Assembly: GCA_964523405.1 (NCBI GenBank)
Contig: CAZGAQ010000019.1
Span: 1-64,000 of the forward strand
Direction: 5' to 3'
Source: CAZGAQ01 sp964523405
GTDB taxonomy: Bacteria; Planctomycetota; Phycisphaerae; UBA1845; Fen-1342
DNA: 64,000 nucleotides
The translations under genes and the position numbers were made by a program. Position 1 is the first letter of the stretch, and each line of letters begins with the position of its first letter. Under the pieces are notes generated by a model. That model saw only the letters and a list, made by a program, of their open reading frames with translations. It had not been told where the DNA came from and did no database searches. Shown here piece after piece: positions 50,446 through 59,100 of this stretch.

Positions 50446-51156
50446 TCACTTAATGGCAATGTTGGCCAGCAGCGGCGCGAAGATGTTCAGTTTGCGCTGT
50501 CGCAGCGTGGCGAACCCGGCCGCCTGAATCTGGTCGCGAACCTCGGACCACGGGGCGTGATGCACGTGACCTTCGACCCAGGCGACGCCCACATCGAACA
50601 CGAGCCAGCCGATGACGTTGTCGCGGAACCCGTCGACGAGGATCAGCACGCCGCCGGGGCGCAGCGCGCGGTGGAAGCCGCGGATGACCGCCGCCTGGTG
50701 CGGATAGTGGTGGAACGAGTTGCAGCAGGTGATGACGTCGAACGTCGCATCGGCGAAGGGCAGTCGCTCGGAGTCCGCCACGACGGCGTGCAACTTGGCG
50801 GCATGGGGCGACTGCGCGATCTTGGCGGACAGGTTGCGGGCCATGACGGGGGAGTAGTCGAGGCCGACCAGTAGCTCCGCGTCCGGCTCGAATGCCATCC
50901 GGTTGATGAACGTGCCGGTGCCGCAGCCGACGTCCAGCAAGCGATAGGGGCCACCGCCGCGCAGGAGCTGCCAGCGGGCGATCTCCTCCTGACAGGCGCG
51001 GATCGTGGGGAAGAAGACGAGTTCGTTGAGCTTCGAACGGTCGTAGCTGAGGGCCCACTTGTCGAAGTGGGTCCGCGCGGTGGCGCGAATCTCCGCGTGG
51101 CGCGCCGCGTGGGGCTCGCCGCCGGGCGGCTCAGTCGTCGTCGGGTCCGGGTTCAT
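50446..51156 (-). CDS. Class I SAM-dependent methyltransferase (UbiE-like)
   Basis: A 236-residue methyltransferase with motif I LLDVGCGTGTFINRM, VGLDYSPVMARNL, VVADSERLPFADATFDVITCC and the post-motif FHHYPHQ...RALRPGGVLILVDG. It resembles the UbiE/MenG and Cyc-type small-molecule methyltransferases, but the substrate is not deducible. There is a hydrophobic patch (NVIGWLVFDVGVAWV) in the C-terminal region. The ATG lies 4 bases after the purB stop on the same strand, so it is the last gene of that run. The ribosome-binding site is weak. Confidence 0.85.
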   Translation of the reverse strand: MNPDPTTTEPPGGEPHAARHAEIRATARTHFDKWALSYDRSKLNELVFFPTIRACQEEIARWQLLRGGGPYRLLDVGCGTGTFINRMAFEPDAELLVGLDYSPVMARNLSAKIAQSPHAAKLHAVVADSERLPFADATFDVITCCNSFHHYPHQAAVIRGFHRALRPGGVLILVDGFRDNVIGWLVFDVGVAWVEGHVHHAPWSEVRDQIQAAGFATLRQRKLNIFAPLLANIAIK

Positions 51157-51160
51157 GTCG

Positions 51161-52645
51161 TCACACGTGGAGCTCGGTCGCGGCCACTGCGGTCACGCGC
51201 ACGCGCTTGAGCAGCGGCCGGACATGGCGGCGGATGAAGTCGCGTGTCTGCTGCGGCGCGAGGCCGATGTACACGCGCGGATCGAGCACGCGCTGCCAGC
51301 GGATGCCGGCAAAGGCGGGATCGGCCTGGAGGCGGGCGAGCAGGTCGTTGGGGTGGCCGTGCTGCTTGATCTCGGCGCCGGCGGCGTGGGCATGTTGGCG
51401 CAGGCGCTCGTGCAGGGCCTGGCGATCCCCGCCGGCGGCGACCGCCGCCATGAGGATGTCCTCCGTGGCGATGAAGGGCAGTTCGGCGGCGACGTGGGCG
51501 GCGATCATGGCCGGGTAGACGACCAACCCGTCGCAGATATTGTGCAGGAGGATGCCCAGGGCGTCGGCGGCGAGGAAGGCCTCGGGCACGACGAGGCGCT
51601 TGTTGCTGGAGTCGTCGAGGGTGCGCTCGAACATCTGGGCGGCCAGCGTCAACGGGGGTGAAGTCGCCAGGCTGATGAGGTAGCGCGCCAGGCCCGTGGC
51701 CCGCTCGCAGCGCATCGGGTTACGTTTGTAGGGCATGGCCGAGCTGCCGACCTGCGCCCGCTCGAAGGGCTCCTCGATTTCCTTGAGCATCGCGAGCAGG
51801 CGGATGTCGTTGCACAGCTTGTGGGTGCTAGCGGCGAAGGAGGCGAGGGCCGCCATGACGTCGACGTCGACCTTGCGCGAGTAGGTCTGGCCGCAGACCG
51901 GGTAGCACGCGTCGAAGCCGAGCTGGCGGGCGAAGAGCGTTTCGAGGCGGGCGACGCGTGCGGCGCTGCCGAGCAGCTTGAGGAACGAGGCCTGTGTGCC
52001 GGTGGCGCCGCGCAGGCCGCGGCATTTGAGGCCGTCGCGGAGCTCCGCGAAGCGGGCGAAGTCGGCGACGAGGTCGGCCAGCCAGAGGCTGGCGCGCTTG
52101 CCGACGGTCGTGAGCTGGGCCGGCTGCAGGTGCGTAAAGCCCAGGGTGGGGAGCGCCGCGTGCCGCTCGCAGAAGTCCGCCAGGACGCGGATCACGCCGG
52201 CGAGGCGCCCGACGAGCAGGTCGAGCGCCTGCCGCATGAGCAGCAGGTCGGCGTTGTCCACGATGTCCATGCTCGTGGCGCCGAGATGGATGATGCCGCG
52301 CGCCGCTGGGGCCGCGTCGCCGAACGCGTGAATGTGGGCCATGACATCGTGCCGCGTCTGGCGCTCGTAGGCGGCGGCCGCGCTGAAGTCGATCTCATCG
52401 ACCGCACGCCGCAGGGCGGCGATCTGGGCGGGGCGGATCGGCAGGCCGAGTTTCTGCTCGGCGGTGGCGAGGGCGACCCAGATGCGCCGCCAGGTCGCGT
52501 GGCGCTGCTGAGCGCTGAACAGGCGCACCATCTCGGGGGAGGCGTAGCGCGTGACGAGCGGGTGCTCGTACGTTTCGTGGCCGGAAGCGCGCCGCGCGCG
52601 TTGGGGGCGGGCGGCGGTCCGCGTCTGGCGGCGCGGTGTGGGCAT
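51161..52645 (-). CDS. purB: Adenylosuccinate lyase
   Basis: A 494-residue enzyme of the fumarase/aspartase superfamily that splits adenylosuccinate and SAICAR in purine synthesis, releasing fumarate. Signature SSAMPYKRNPMRCE contains the mobile-loop residues; GATSMDIVDNADLLLMR and GFTHLQPAQLTTVGKR supply catalytic histidine regions. An arginine-rich N-terminal extension (PRRQTRTAARPQRARRAS) precedes the core. ATG 52645 is 6 bases after the Cys/Met enzyme stop. The fumarate it releases links it to the class I fumarase elsewhere in the window. Confidence 0.92.
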   Translation of the reverse strand: MPTPRRQTRTAARPQRARRASGHETYEHPLVTRYASPEMVRLFSAQQRHATWRRIWVALATAEQKLGLPIRPAQIAALRRAVDEIDFSAAAAYERQTRHDVMAHIHAFGDAAPAARGIIHLGATSMDIVDNADLLLMRQALDLLVGRLAGVIRVLADFCERHAALPTLGFTHLQPAQLTTVGKRASLWLADLVADFARFAELRDGLKCRGLRGATGTQASFLKLLGSAARVARLETLFARQLGFDACYPVCGQTYSRKVDVDVMAALASFAASTHKLCNDIRLLAMLKEIEEPFERAQVGSSAMPYKRNPMRCERATGLARYLISLATSPPLTLAAQMFERTLDDSSNKRLVVPEAFLAADALGILLHNICDGLVVYPAMIAAHVAAELPFIATEDILMAAVAAGGDRQALHERLRQHAHAAGAEIKQHGHPNDLLARLQADPAFAGIRWQRVLDPRVYIGLAPQQTRDFIRRHVRPLLKRVRVTAVAATELHV

Positions 52646-52651
52646 CGGGCC

Positions 52652-53833
52652 TCAATCCTCCAAGGCCTGGCGCACGTCCTGGACGAGGTCTTCCGTGGTT
52701 TCCAGGCCGACGTGCAGGCGAATCAACCAGTCCGGCTTGCTCGTGCCGCGATCGAAGAACGTGCCGCCGGTGGCGAGGCTCTCGTGGCCCCCCCAACTGC
52801 AGCCGACGCTGAAGAGACGCAGGCGATCGACGAACTTGTAGGTCGCCTCGCGTGTTTGCTCGTGCAAGGTAAAGCTGAACAGGCTCGCAAAGCCGCGCAG
52901 TTGCCGGCGCGCCAGCTCATGCTGCGGATGGGCGGGCAGGCCGGGGTAGTGCACCTCCCGGACCTTCGGGTGCGCGGCCAGCGCTTGGGCGACGGCGAGC
53001 GCGCTCTTCTGGTGCTGGGCCATGCGCAGGGCCAGCGTGCGCAGACTGCGCAAGAGCAACCACGCCGCGAACGGGTCGAGCGAGGCCCCGAGCATCTCCC
53101 CCTCGCGGGCGATGGTGTCGCGCAGCCCGTGATCCCGGCCGACGACCACGCCGCCGAGCGCGTCGCTGTGTCCGCCGATGTACTTGGTCGCGCTGTGCAG
53201 CACGAGGTCCACGCCGTGTTCCAGCGGATTCTGGAAATACGGGGTGGCCCAGGAGTTGTCAAAGACCGTGGTGATGCCGCGCGCACGGGCGGCGGCCGCG
53301 AGGGCTGGCACATCCAGCATTTCGTACTTGCCCCAGGTCGGGCTTTCGAGATACAGCAGCCTGGTTTCCGGGCGCAGGGCCGCGACGATGTCCTCGGTGC
53401 GGATGCTGGTTACGAATGTGGGGGAGACGCCGAAGCGTTCAAGATACTGCTGGAGGTAGCTGTAGGTCGGCAGGTAGCAGTTGGCGACGGCTACCACGTG
53501 GCTGCCGCTGCGCACACAGGCGTTGAGCGCACAGGTGATCGCGCCCATGCCCGAGGCGAAGCAGCGGGCCCAGTAGCCGCGCTCGAGCTGGGCCAGCTTG
53601 GCCTCCAGCAGGGCATTCGTCGGGTTGCTCTGGCGCGTGTAGTTGTAGTAGGGATTCTGTGGGAGCAGCCGGCGTTCGTACGCCTCCGAATCCGGATAGA
53701 CGAAGGTGGAAGTTTCGTACAGGGGTGGGGCGGCCGCACCAGCATGTGCCAGGCGATGCTCGCCGTAATGGGCGCAAAGCGTTTCAAAGCCCCCGTCCGT
53801 CAGTGGATCACCCACGAATTTCTGCTCGTCCAC
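52652..53833 (-). CDS. Cys/Met metabolism PLP-dependent enzyme (cystathionine gamma-synthase/lyase type)
   Basis: A 393-residue PLP enzyme of the CGS family (cystathionine gamma-synthase, cystathionine lyase, methionine gamma-lyase or similar). Key residues: the PLP lysine in LHSATKYIGGHSDALGG, ESPTWGKYEM, and TTVFDNSWATPYFQNPL (cofactor aspartate). The C-terminal domain shows SVGCSWGGHESL with the substrate arginine region. The exact reaction cannot be fixed from motifs. The frame extends upstream, but GTG 53833 has AGGAGGAGG upstream and starts VDEQKFVGDPLTD, so it is preferred. It sits between an amidohydrolase and purB genes. Confidence 0.88.
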   Translation of the reverse strand: MDEQKFVGDPLTDGGFETLCAHYGEHRLAHAGAAAPPLYETSTFVYPDSEAYERRLLPQNPYYNYTRQSNPTNALLEAKLAQLERGYWARCFASGMGAITCALNACVRSGSHVVAVANCYLPTYSYLQQYLERFGVSPTFVTSIRTEDIVAALRPETRLLYLESPTWGKYEMLDVPALAAAARARGITTVFDNSWATPYFQNPLEHGVDLVLHSATKYIGGHSDALGGVVVGRDHGLRDTIAREGEMLGASLDPFAAWLLLRSLRTLALRMAQHQKSALAVAQALAAHPKVREVHYPGLPAHPQHELARRQLRGFASLFSFTLHEQTREATYKFVDRLRLFSVGCSWGGHESLATGGTFFDRGTSKPDWLIRLHVGLETTEDLVQDVRQALED

Positions 53834-53987
53834 GACCTCCTCCTGGCGGGCCCGCGTCCGCCGGGCGGCGGTTTGTCGACCGACCGCTGCCCATGCGGCT
53901 ATCAGCGTCCTCGTTTTGCCGGCGGCGGTCAAGCGTCATCCGGAGGATGATCGGGCGGGTCGACGGAGTGCCCGCCCGCGCGGTCCG

Positions 53988-55100
53988 TTACGGCGGGGGC
54001 ACGTGTGGGAGCAGTTCCGCCGCCCGCTGCAGCACGATCTCCTCGAAACCCATGCGCCGGCACGCCGCCGCTGCCCGTTGCGGCCACGACGGCAGCCGCG
54101 CCAGTCGCCGGTAATCCGACCCGAGCAGCCCGCGGATGGGGAAGAGGCCGGCGGGCACGGGGAAGTCCGAGCCGAACAGCAGCTTGGCGTGCAGCTCGCG
54201 CCGCGCCCGCAGGTCCCGCAGGAAACGTACCTTCGTCCAGGCCGTCAGCGCGGAGATGTCGGCGTAGAGGGGGGCATCGGCGAACTCGCCGGCCAGCGCT
54301 GCCAGGACCAGCTTGTGCGAAGCCCGATCTCCGCGCGGGCTCACCGGCGTGGCGGCGTGCGCGAGAATCACGGTCGGCATGGTGCCGGCCCGGCGCAGTT
54401 GCCGCAGCGTCTCCAGCAGGGGGGCGACGCTGCGATACTCCGGCCGATGGGTGGTGAGCGAGAACTCCTCGCCGTAGTGGACCAGCAGGGGCAGGCCGAG
54501 CGCGCCGCAGTGTCGCAGGATCGCCACCGTCCGCGGATCGGTGACGTCGATATTGTGGTGCAGCGGGATCCACTTCAGGAGACACGCGCCGGCCGCGAAG
54601 ACCTCATCCACGCATGCGCGGGCGTCCGTGCGATAGGGGTGTACTGACGCCCCGAACAAGAAGCGCTGCGGGTGTTGCCGGCACAGCGCGCGAACGAAGC
54701 TGTTGGAGGTGTACATGTCGCTGCCCAGGTCGCGGTGCGCCACCGCCAGCGGGCGGGCAACCCCGGCGTCGTCGTGTACGGCGTCAAACGCGAGCAGGAC
54801 ATGCCGCTCGATCGGCCCGGCGGCGAGAAGGTGCGTGGCGTAGCGCCGTACCAGCTCGGTGTCCAAAGCCGGGCCGGGGGTCGGCAGGCGCAGGGCCCAG
54901 CGGGCAAGGCGCCAGGCGGGGCGCCGCAACGCGCGCGGGGAGACGCAGGAGTCGAACGCGGTGGGCAGGGTACCGGGGGCGGCGGTGCCGTCGGCGGCGA
55001 ACTCGGGTGAGCGGGGCGGCTGGGGCTCGAACGTGAAGCGCGGGAGTGCTTGCGCCGCGTGACGGGAGAGCGTGTAGTGGCAATGAAGGTCGATGATCAT
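53988..55100 (-). CDS. Amidohydrolase-superfamily protein
   Basis: A 370-residue metal-dependent hydrolase, probably of the amidohydrolase-2 (ACMSD/TatD-adjacent) type. It has the N-terminal metal-binding HxH in MIIDLHCHYTLSRHA, a lysine region LLKWIPLHHNID, HYGEEFSL, HAATPV (metal histidine) and the conserved aspartate in LLFGSDFPVPAG. Substrate unknown. The first in-frame start is TTG 55154, but ATG 55100 immediately precedes the metal-binding motif as in the family and was chosen. It belongs to a leftward run with the CGS-type enzyme. Confidence 0.82.
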   Translation of the reverse strand: MIIDLHCHYTLSRHAAQALPRFTFEPQPPRSPEFAADGTAAPGTLPTAFDSCVSPRALRRPAWRLARWALRLPTPGPALDTELVRRYATHLLAAGPIERHVLLAFDAVHDDAGVARPLAVAHRDLGSDMYTSNSFVRALCRQHPQRFLFGASVHPYRTDARACVDEVFAAGACLLKWIPLHHNIDVTDPRTVAILRHCGALGLPLLVHYGEEFSLTTHRPEYRSVAPLLETLRQLRRAGTMPTVILAHAATPVSPRGDRASHKLVLAALAGEFADAPLYADISALTAWTKVRFLRDLRARRELHAKLLFGSDFPVPAGLFPIRGLLGSDYRRLARLPSWPQRAAAACRRMGFEEIVLQRAAELLPHVPPP

Positions 55101-55197
55101 CCGCCGCTCGCGGGGGCTCGCGTGTAGTGCAGCATCCGCGCTGCGGGTCGTCAAGTCGCCGGAAGTCCCCGCCGTGGTTCGCCTCCGCGTGCGCCGG

Positions 55198-55662
55198 CTA
55201 GAGCTCCTGCTCGGTCAACACGCAGAACTTGTTCTTGTTCAGCACGCGAATCGCGTTCTGCACGTCGTCGACCTGGATGGCCAGGCACGGCCGGCGGTTC
55301 TTCCCCGCCCACACGGTGTAGACGTAGTTGATGTTGACCTCAGCGGTGATCAGCGCGCTGCAGAGAGTCATGATGGCCTTGTTGCCCTCGGGCAACTCGA
55401 CCACGACGATCTCGCTCTGGCTGAGGGCGAAACGCGCGTCGGTCAAGATCTGATGGGCCAGGTCGGGATCGTCGACCAGCAGCCGCACGATCGCGCAGTC
55501 GACGGACGCGTCGACCGACAACCCGAGGATGTGCACGGGTTCGTCTTCGAGGAGTCGCGTGATCCGCAGCAACTGCCCGAGACGGTTTTCCAGGAACACC
55601 GAGAGCTGGCGACAACAGGGATATTCGCTGCCTTCGGCGGTCTGGAATGGTTCGGCGTTCAT
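55198..55662 (-). CDS. Tandem ACT-domain protein
   Basis: A 154-residue small regulatory protein composed of two ACT domains (about 15-75 and 80-150). First: RQLSVFLENRLGQLLRITRLLED and VHILGLSVDASVDCAIVRLLVD. Second: EIVVVELPEGNKAIMTLCSALITAEVNINYVYTVW and RRPCLAIQVDDVQNAIRVLN. ACT domains bind amino acids; tandem-ACT proteins resemble regulatory subunits of acetolactate synthase or aspartokinase, but no partner is adjacent. ATG 55662 is chosen over the upstream open frame. It is the first gene of the amidohydrolase-CGS-purB run. Confidence 0.8.
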   Translation of the reverse strand: MNAEPFQTAEGSEYPCCRQLSVFLENRLGQLLRITRLLEDEPVHILGLSVDASVDCAIVRLLVDDPDLAHQILTDARFALSQSEIVVVELPEGNKAIMTLCSALITAEVNINYVYTVWAGKNRRPCLAIQVDDVQNAIRVLNKNKFCVLTEQEL

Positions 55663-55795
55663 ACGTTTCCGATATGCTCGCGTGCGGCCCACGACCGTAC
55701 AAATCCGCCCGTAGATTAGCTTTGCGAGTGCGGGCTGTACAGGGCAAAATGCGTTTTCCCGCGCCGGGGGTGTATCCCGGCGGGCCCGAGGCCCC

Positions 55796-57907
55796 GTGTT
55801 GAGCCACCCCGCGCTGCTTTGGGGACTGCTGACGATCGCCGTGCCTGTGGCGGTTCACTTTCTGTTGCGCCCCCGCCCGCGCCGCGTCCGCTTTCCCGCC
55901 TTGGCGCTGATGCACGCGGTGCTTGCCTCGGGGAAGCGGGCCAGTCGTCTGCAGAACGTAGCGCTGTTGGCGCTGCGCGCCGGGCTCTTGGGGGGCGCGG
56001 TCCTGCTGCTGGCCGGTCCGACGTGTCGCTCTGAGACGGGGAATGACCTGAGCGGCGGTGCCGGCCCGACGGCCTGCGTCGTCGTGATCGATGATTCCTT
56101 GAGTCTCAGCTACCGGTCGCGGTTTGATGCCCCCGACAGCCTGCACGACTGGGCCCGGGCCCAGGCCCAAGGCGTCCTGGAGCGTGCCCGGGACTGGCCG
56201 GCCCGGTCGGCGTGGGGGGTCCTGTTCGCCGGGCAGGGGGGGACCGGGGCCGCCGCGCTGACCGGTACGCGCGAGCGGGCGGTGGATGATGTGCGGCAGG
56301 CCCCGCCGGCGCGTCCGCACGCGTTGCCGCTGGGGCCGGCGCTGGAGGAAGCCGGGCAGTTGCTCCGCGCGGCGCCGCAGCCGCACAAGCAGATCGTCGT
56401 CGTCACCGACGGCGCTGCGTCGGCTTGGCGCGACGTCCGCCCCGCGCTGCTCGCGGATGTGCCGGCGACGGTGCGCGTGCTGGCGCCGACTCCGGAGCCG
56501 CGCCCGGACTTCGCGCTGACCGGCGCCGCGGCGCCGACGCAACCCTGGCCGGCGTCCGCGCAGGTGCCGCTGGATGTCACGGTCCGGGCCAACGCGGTCG
56601 CCGGCGACGTGTCGCTCGTGGTTCGCGGGGACGGCAAGGTCTTGGCACGCGTGGGGCCGCTGAAGCTGGCCGCGAACGAAGCACGCCACCTGTTGCTCAC
56701 GCTGCCGGTGTTGCCGCCCGGGCCGCAGGCCGCGACCGCCGAGCTGGAACCGGCCGATCTGCTGACCTTCGACCAGCAGCGCCACGTCGCGTGGCAGAAC
56801 GTGCCGCAGCCGCAGGTACTCTTGCTGCGTCCGGCCGCGGCCGCCGACGACCTGACGGCCGTGATCCTGCGCAATCTGCTTGCGCCGGAGTTGTTACCCG
56901 CGGCGGCGCAGCGCGTGTCTGTGCACGTGGGGGATGCGAGCGAAGTCGGCGCCGGGCTGACGGGGCCGGCACCGGCGCTGGTGGTCGTGTTGCCGGACTG
57001 TGAGCTGCCGCCGCAGACCCTCCAAAGTCTCCTGACGGCCGTGCAGGCGGGGGCCACCGTGTTGCTTGTTCCTGGCGGGACGGACAGCGCACCGGACTGG
57101 CCGGGCTGGCGGGCACAACTCAGCGAGACGGCGCCGATGGTGGAAGCTCTGCGACCGGCCGTGGGGTTAGCGTGGCAGCCGGAGCCGGCGGGGCCGGCCC
57201 AGGACGAGGGTTTGGCGGAGCTGGCGCGGTGTGCCGTCGACCGGCGCGTCCGGCTCAGCGCGCTGGCCGATGGCGTGCAGGTTGCGGCCACGTACGGCGA
57301 CGGTCCGCCGGCGATCCTGTGGCGGCGGCTCGGGCGCGGACGCGTGGTCGCGCTGACCACCTCACCCGACCCCGCCTGGAGCGAGCTGGGCGTACGGGCG
57401 GCGGGGCTGCTCACGTGGCTGCACGCGCTGGTCAGCGAGTCGCTGGGACCGCCGACGGCCGTCGCCCAGTTCACGGCGGGGCAGGTGACGAACGACGTGC
57501 TGCCGGCGCTGCCGCTCGGGGGGCTGGTCGAGGTAGCGACGAACGTGGATCAGCAACCGACGTCGCGCTGGCTGCGGCTGGCCGGGGGGCGGCCGCAGGA
57601 GCCGTGGCCGACGGAGCGGGCGGGTGTGTACGCGCTGCGCGGGAGCGGGGCGGAGCCGAGCGTGGCGCGGTACGTGGTGAACTGGCCGGTGGAAGAGGCA
57701 GACCTGGCGCCGGTCGGCCGGGCGGAGTTGGTCGAGCGCCTGGGAACGGAGCACGTGGTGCTGGAGTGGATGGACGCGGGTGGGTCACGCCGCGACTCGG
57801 CCTGGCCGCAATGGCTGCAGTGGGTACTCGACCCCGGCCGCCTGCTGGGGCTGGTGCTGGTGGCGTTCTTCATTCTGGAGGGGCACGTCGCGCTGCGGCA
57901 GCGTTGA
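55796..57907 (+). CDS. BatA-like membrane protein with von Willebrand A domain
   Basis: A 703-residue inner-membrane protein. The N-terminus has the double-transmembrane domain of BatA/aerotolerance-type proteins (LLWGLLTIAVPVAVHFLLRPRPRRVRFPAL, then LALRAGLLGGAVLLLAG). A vWA domain follows (about 95-260) with an intact metal-site motif VIDDSLSLSY (DxSxS) and VVVTDGAASAW. A large periplasmic region (about 265-675) includes a second Rossmann-like segment (VVVLPDCELPPQTLQSLL). It ends with a TM helix (LLGLVLVAFFILEGHVAL). In other planctomycetes such proteins stand in MoxR-vWA clusters; no MoxR ATPase is in this window. Start GTG 55796 has GAGG upstream; TTG 55799 is possible. Confidence 0.8.
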   Translation: MLSHPALLWGLLTIAVPVAVHFLLRPRPRRVRFPALALMHAVLASGKRASRLQNVALLALRAGLLGGAVLLLAGPTCRSETGNDLSGGAGPTACVVVIDDSLSLSYRSRFDAPDSLHDWARAQAQGVLERARDWPARSAWGVLFAGQGGTGAAALTGTRERAVDDVRQAPPARPHALPLGPALEEAGQLLRAAPQPHKQIVVVTDGAASAWRDVRPALLADVPATVRVLAPTPEPRPDFALTGAAAPTQPWPASAQVPLDVTVRANAVAGDVSLVVRGDGKVLARVGPLKLAANEARHLLLTLPVLPPGPQAATAELEPADLLTFDQQRHVAWQNVPQPQVLLLRPAAAADDLTAVILRNLLAPELLPAAAQRVSVHVGDASEVGAGLTGPAPALVVVLPDCELPPQTLQSLLTAVQAGATVLLVPGGTDSAPDWPGWRAQLSETAPMVEALRPAVGLAWQPEPAGPAQDEGLAELARCAVDRRVRLSALADGVQVAATYGDGPPAILWRRLGRGRVVALTTSPDPAWSELGVRAAGLLTWLHALVSESLGPPTAVAQFTAGQVTNDVLPALPLGGLVEVATNVDQQPTSRWLRLAGGRPQEPWPTERAGVYALRGSGAEPSVARYVVNWPVEEADLAPVGRAELVERLGTEHVVLEWMDAGGSRRDSAWPQWLQWVLDPGRLLGLVLVAFFILEGHVALRQR

Positions 57908-57944
57908 GCCGGGTGGGGACCAGACGAAGGGGGTAAAAAGCGAG

Positions 57945-57977
57945 GACCCGCGCCAGCGGGGGACGTTGGCGCGGGTC
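57945..57977 (+). terminator. Hairpin terminator after the BatA-like gene
   Basis: A perfect 11-bp stem (GACCCGCGCCA with TGGCGCGGGTC) and an 11-base loop, 38 bases past the stop. No T tract. Confidence 0.55.
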
Positions 57978-58097
57978 ACAAGGGGGACACGACAGCTTCC
58001 AAGAGAAATAGTGCAAAACCTTTCTAAAGTCGGCGCGCGTTTTTTCCGAATTCTTCCATTCCCCCTCGCGTACTCCGCCCGTCCGATAGCCGTCCGC

Positions 58098-58125
58098 TTG
58101 CATTCCCGCGCGGTGCTTCTATTAT
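58098..58125 (+). promoter_or_regulatory. Promoter of a probable leaderless lipoprotein transcript
   Basis: TTGCAT at 58098-58103, a 16-base spacer and TATTAT at 58120-58125, then seven bases to ATG 58133. No ribosome-binding site lies between. Confidence 0.55.
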
Positions 58126-58132
58126 CGCGGCC

Positions 58133-58888
58133 ATGAGCATCGGCTGGCGGAACAACCTGCAGCGCTGGATGGGCGGAATCCTGTTGTTGGGGGGCTGGCT
58201 CGGGCTGGCGGGCTGCCAGGCGCCGGTGCAGCCGACGGGGCCGACCCAAGTGGTCCTGCACGTCAACGACTATGAGACGTTCCTCGACGATGCGCTGACC
58301 CTGTTGCGGCAGTACGATTTCCCGCCCCAGTACGTGGATCGGACGCACGGGCTGGTGGTGTCACAGCCGACGACCAGCGGGCAGTGGTTCGAATGGTGGC
58401 GCGTCGACTCGCGCGGCGGCTACCAGGTGCTCGAGTCCAGCCTGCACACCATCCAGCGCGTCGTGACCCTTCGTCTGGAGCCCGCGGATACGGCGGGGGG
58501 CGCGACCACGCTGCCGTCGGCCACGGACAGCGCTGCCGGCGTGGTGCTGGTAGCCGACGAGGCGGCCGCGGCGCCTCCCGAAGACGCGCTGTCGGTTCCG
58601 GTTGCGCCGATTCGCGGGCGTTTCCGGCTGACGGTGCAGGTCGACAAGTCGCGGCTCACCCAACCGGATCGCCAGGTGACGACGGCCTCGGGCGCGCTGG
58701 GCATGTACAGCGTGCGCGTGCCGACGACCGAGGGCGAGCGCTTGCGGGTGCGCGACAGCCACTGGGTACCGCTGGGACGTGACGGGTTGCTCGAGGAATT
58801 TCTGCTGCAGGAGCTCACCCGCCAGCAGGCCGTTGAAACGCGGACGGAGCCGACCGCCGTCGATGAGCACGGCACGGCGCCCGAGTAA
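58133..58888 (+). CDS. Hypothetical lipoprotein
   Basis: A 251-residue lipoprotein. Signal peptide with lipobox LAGC and Cys28. The next 100 residues form an alpha/beta domain (VLHVNDYETFLDDALTLLRQYDFPPQYVDR, GLVVSQPTTSGQWFEWWRVD) that often occurs in planctomycete outer-envelope lipoproteins; the rest is low in motifs. The name of the family was not recognised. No ribosome-binding site is present; a promoter 7 bases upstream suggests a leaderless message. It precedes a convergent TMTC-like gene. Confidence 0.7.
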   Translation: MSIGWRNNLQRWMGGILLLGGWLGLAGCQAPVQPTGPTQVVLHVNDYETFLDDALTLLRQYDFPPQYVDRTHGLVVSQPTTSGQWFEWWRVDSRGGYQVLESSLHTIQRVVTLRLEPADTAGGATTLPSATDSAAGVVLVADEAAAAPPEDALSVPVAPIRGRFRLTVQVDKSRLTQPDRQVTTASGALGMYSVRVPTTEGERLRVRDSHWVPLGRDGLLEEFLLQELTRQQAVETRTEPTAVDEHGTAPE

Positions 58889-59100
58889 CCCGCCGGCGCT
58901 GCGCCCGGAACGGCCGCAGGCAGCGGTGCTTCGTGGTCGCCGGCGCCTCGCCGGTCCGGCGGCTAGACAACTCCCCAGCCGAGCAGGGGCGCAACGCCAA
59001 TTCCGAACCTCACGGCACGCGACGTCGGCCCGCCCGCGGGCTCGTGCGGGGCAGGCAGGGGCCTGCTGCTGCGAGGCCACGCGCCATCAGGGAAGCCGCT

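Noticed and set aside
55796..57907. Complete BatABCDE aerotolerance operon
   Set aside because: Only one vWA/double-transmembrane gene is present; neighbours are an ACT protein and a lipoprotein.
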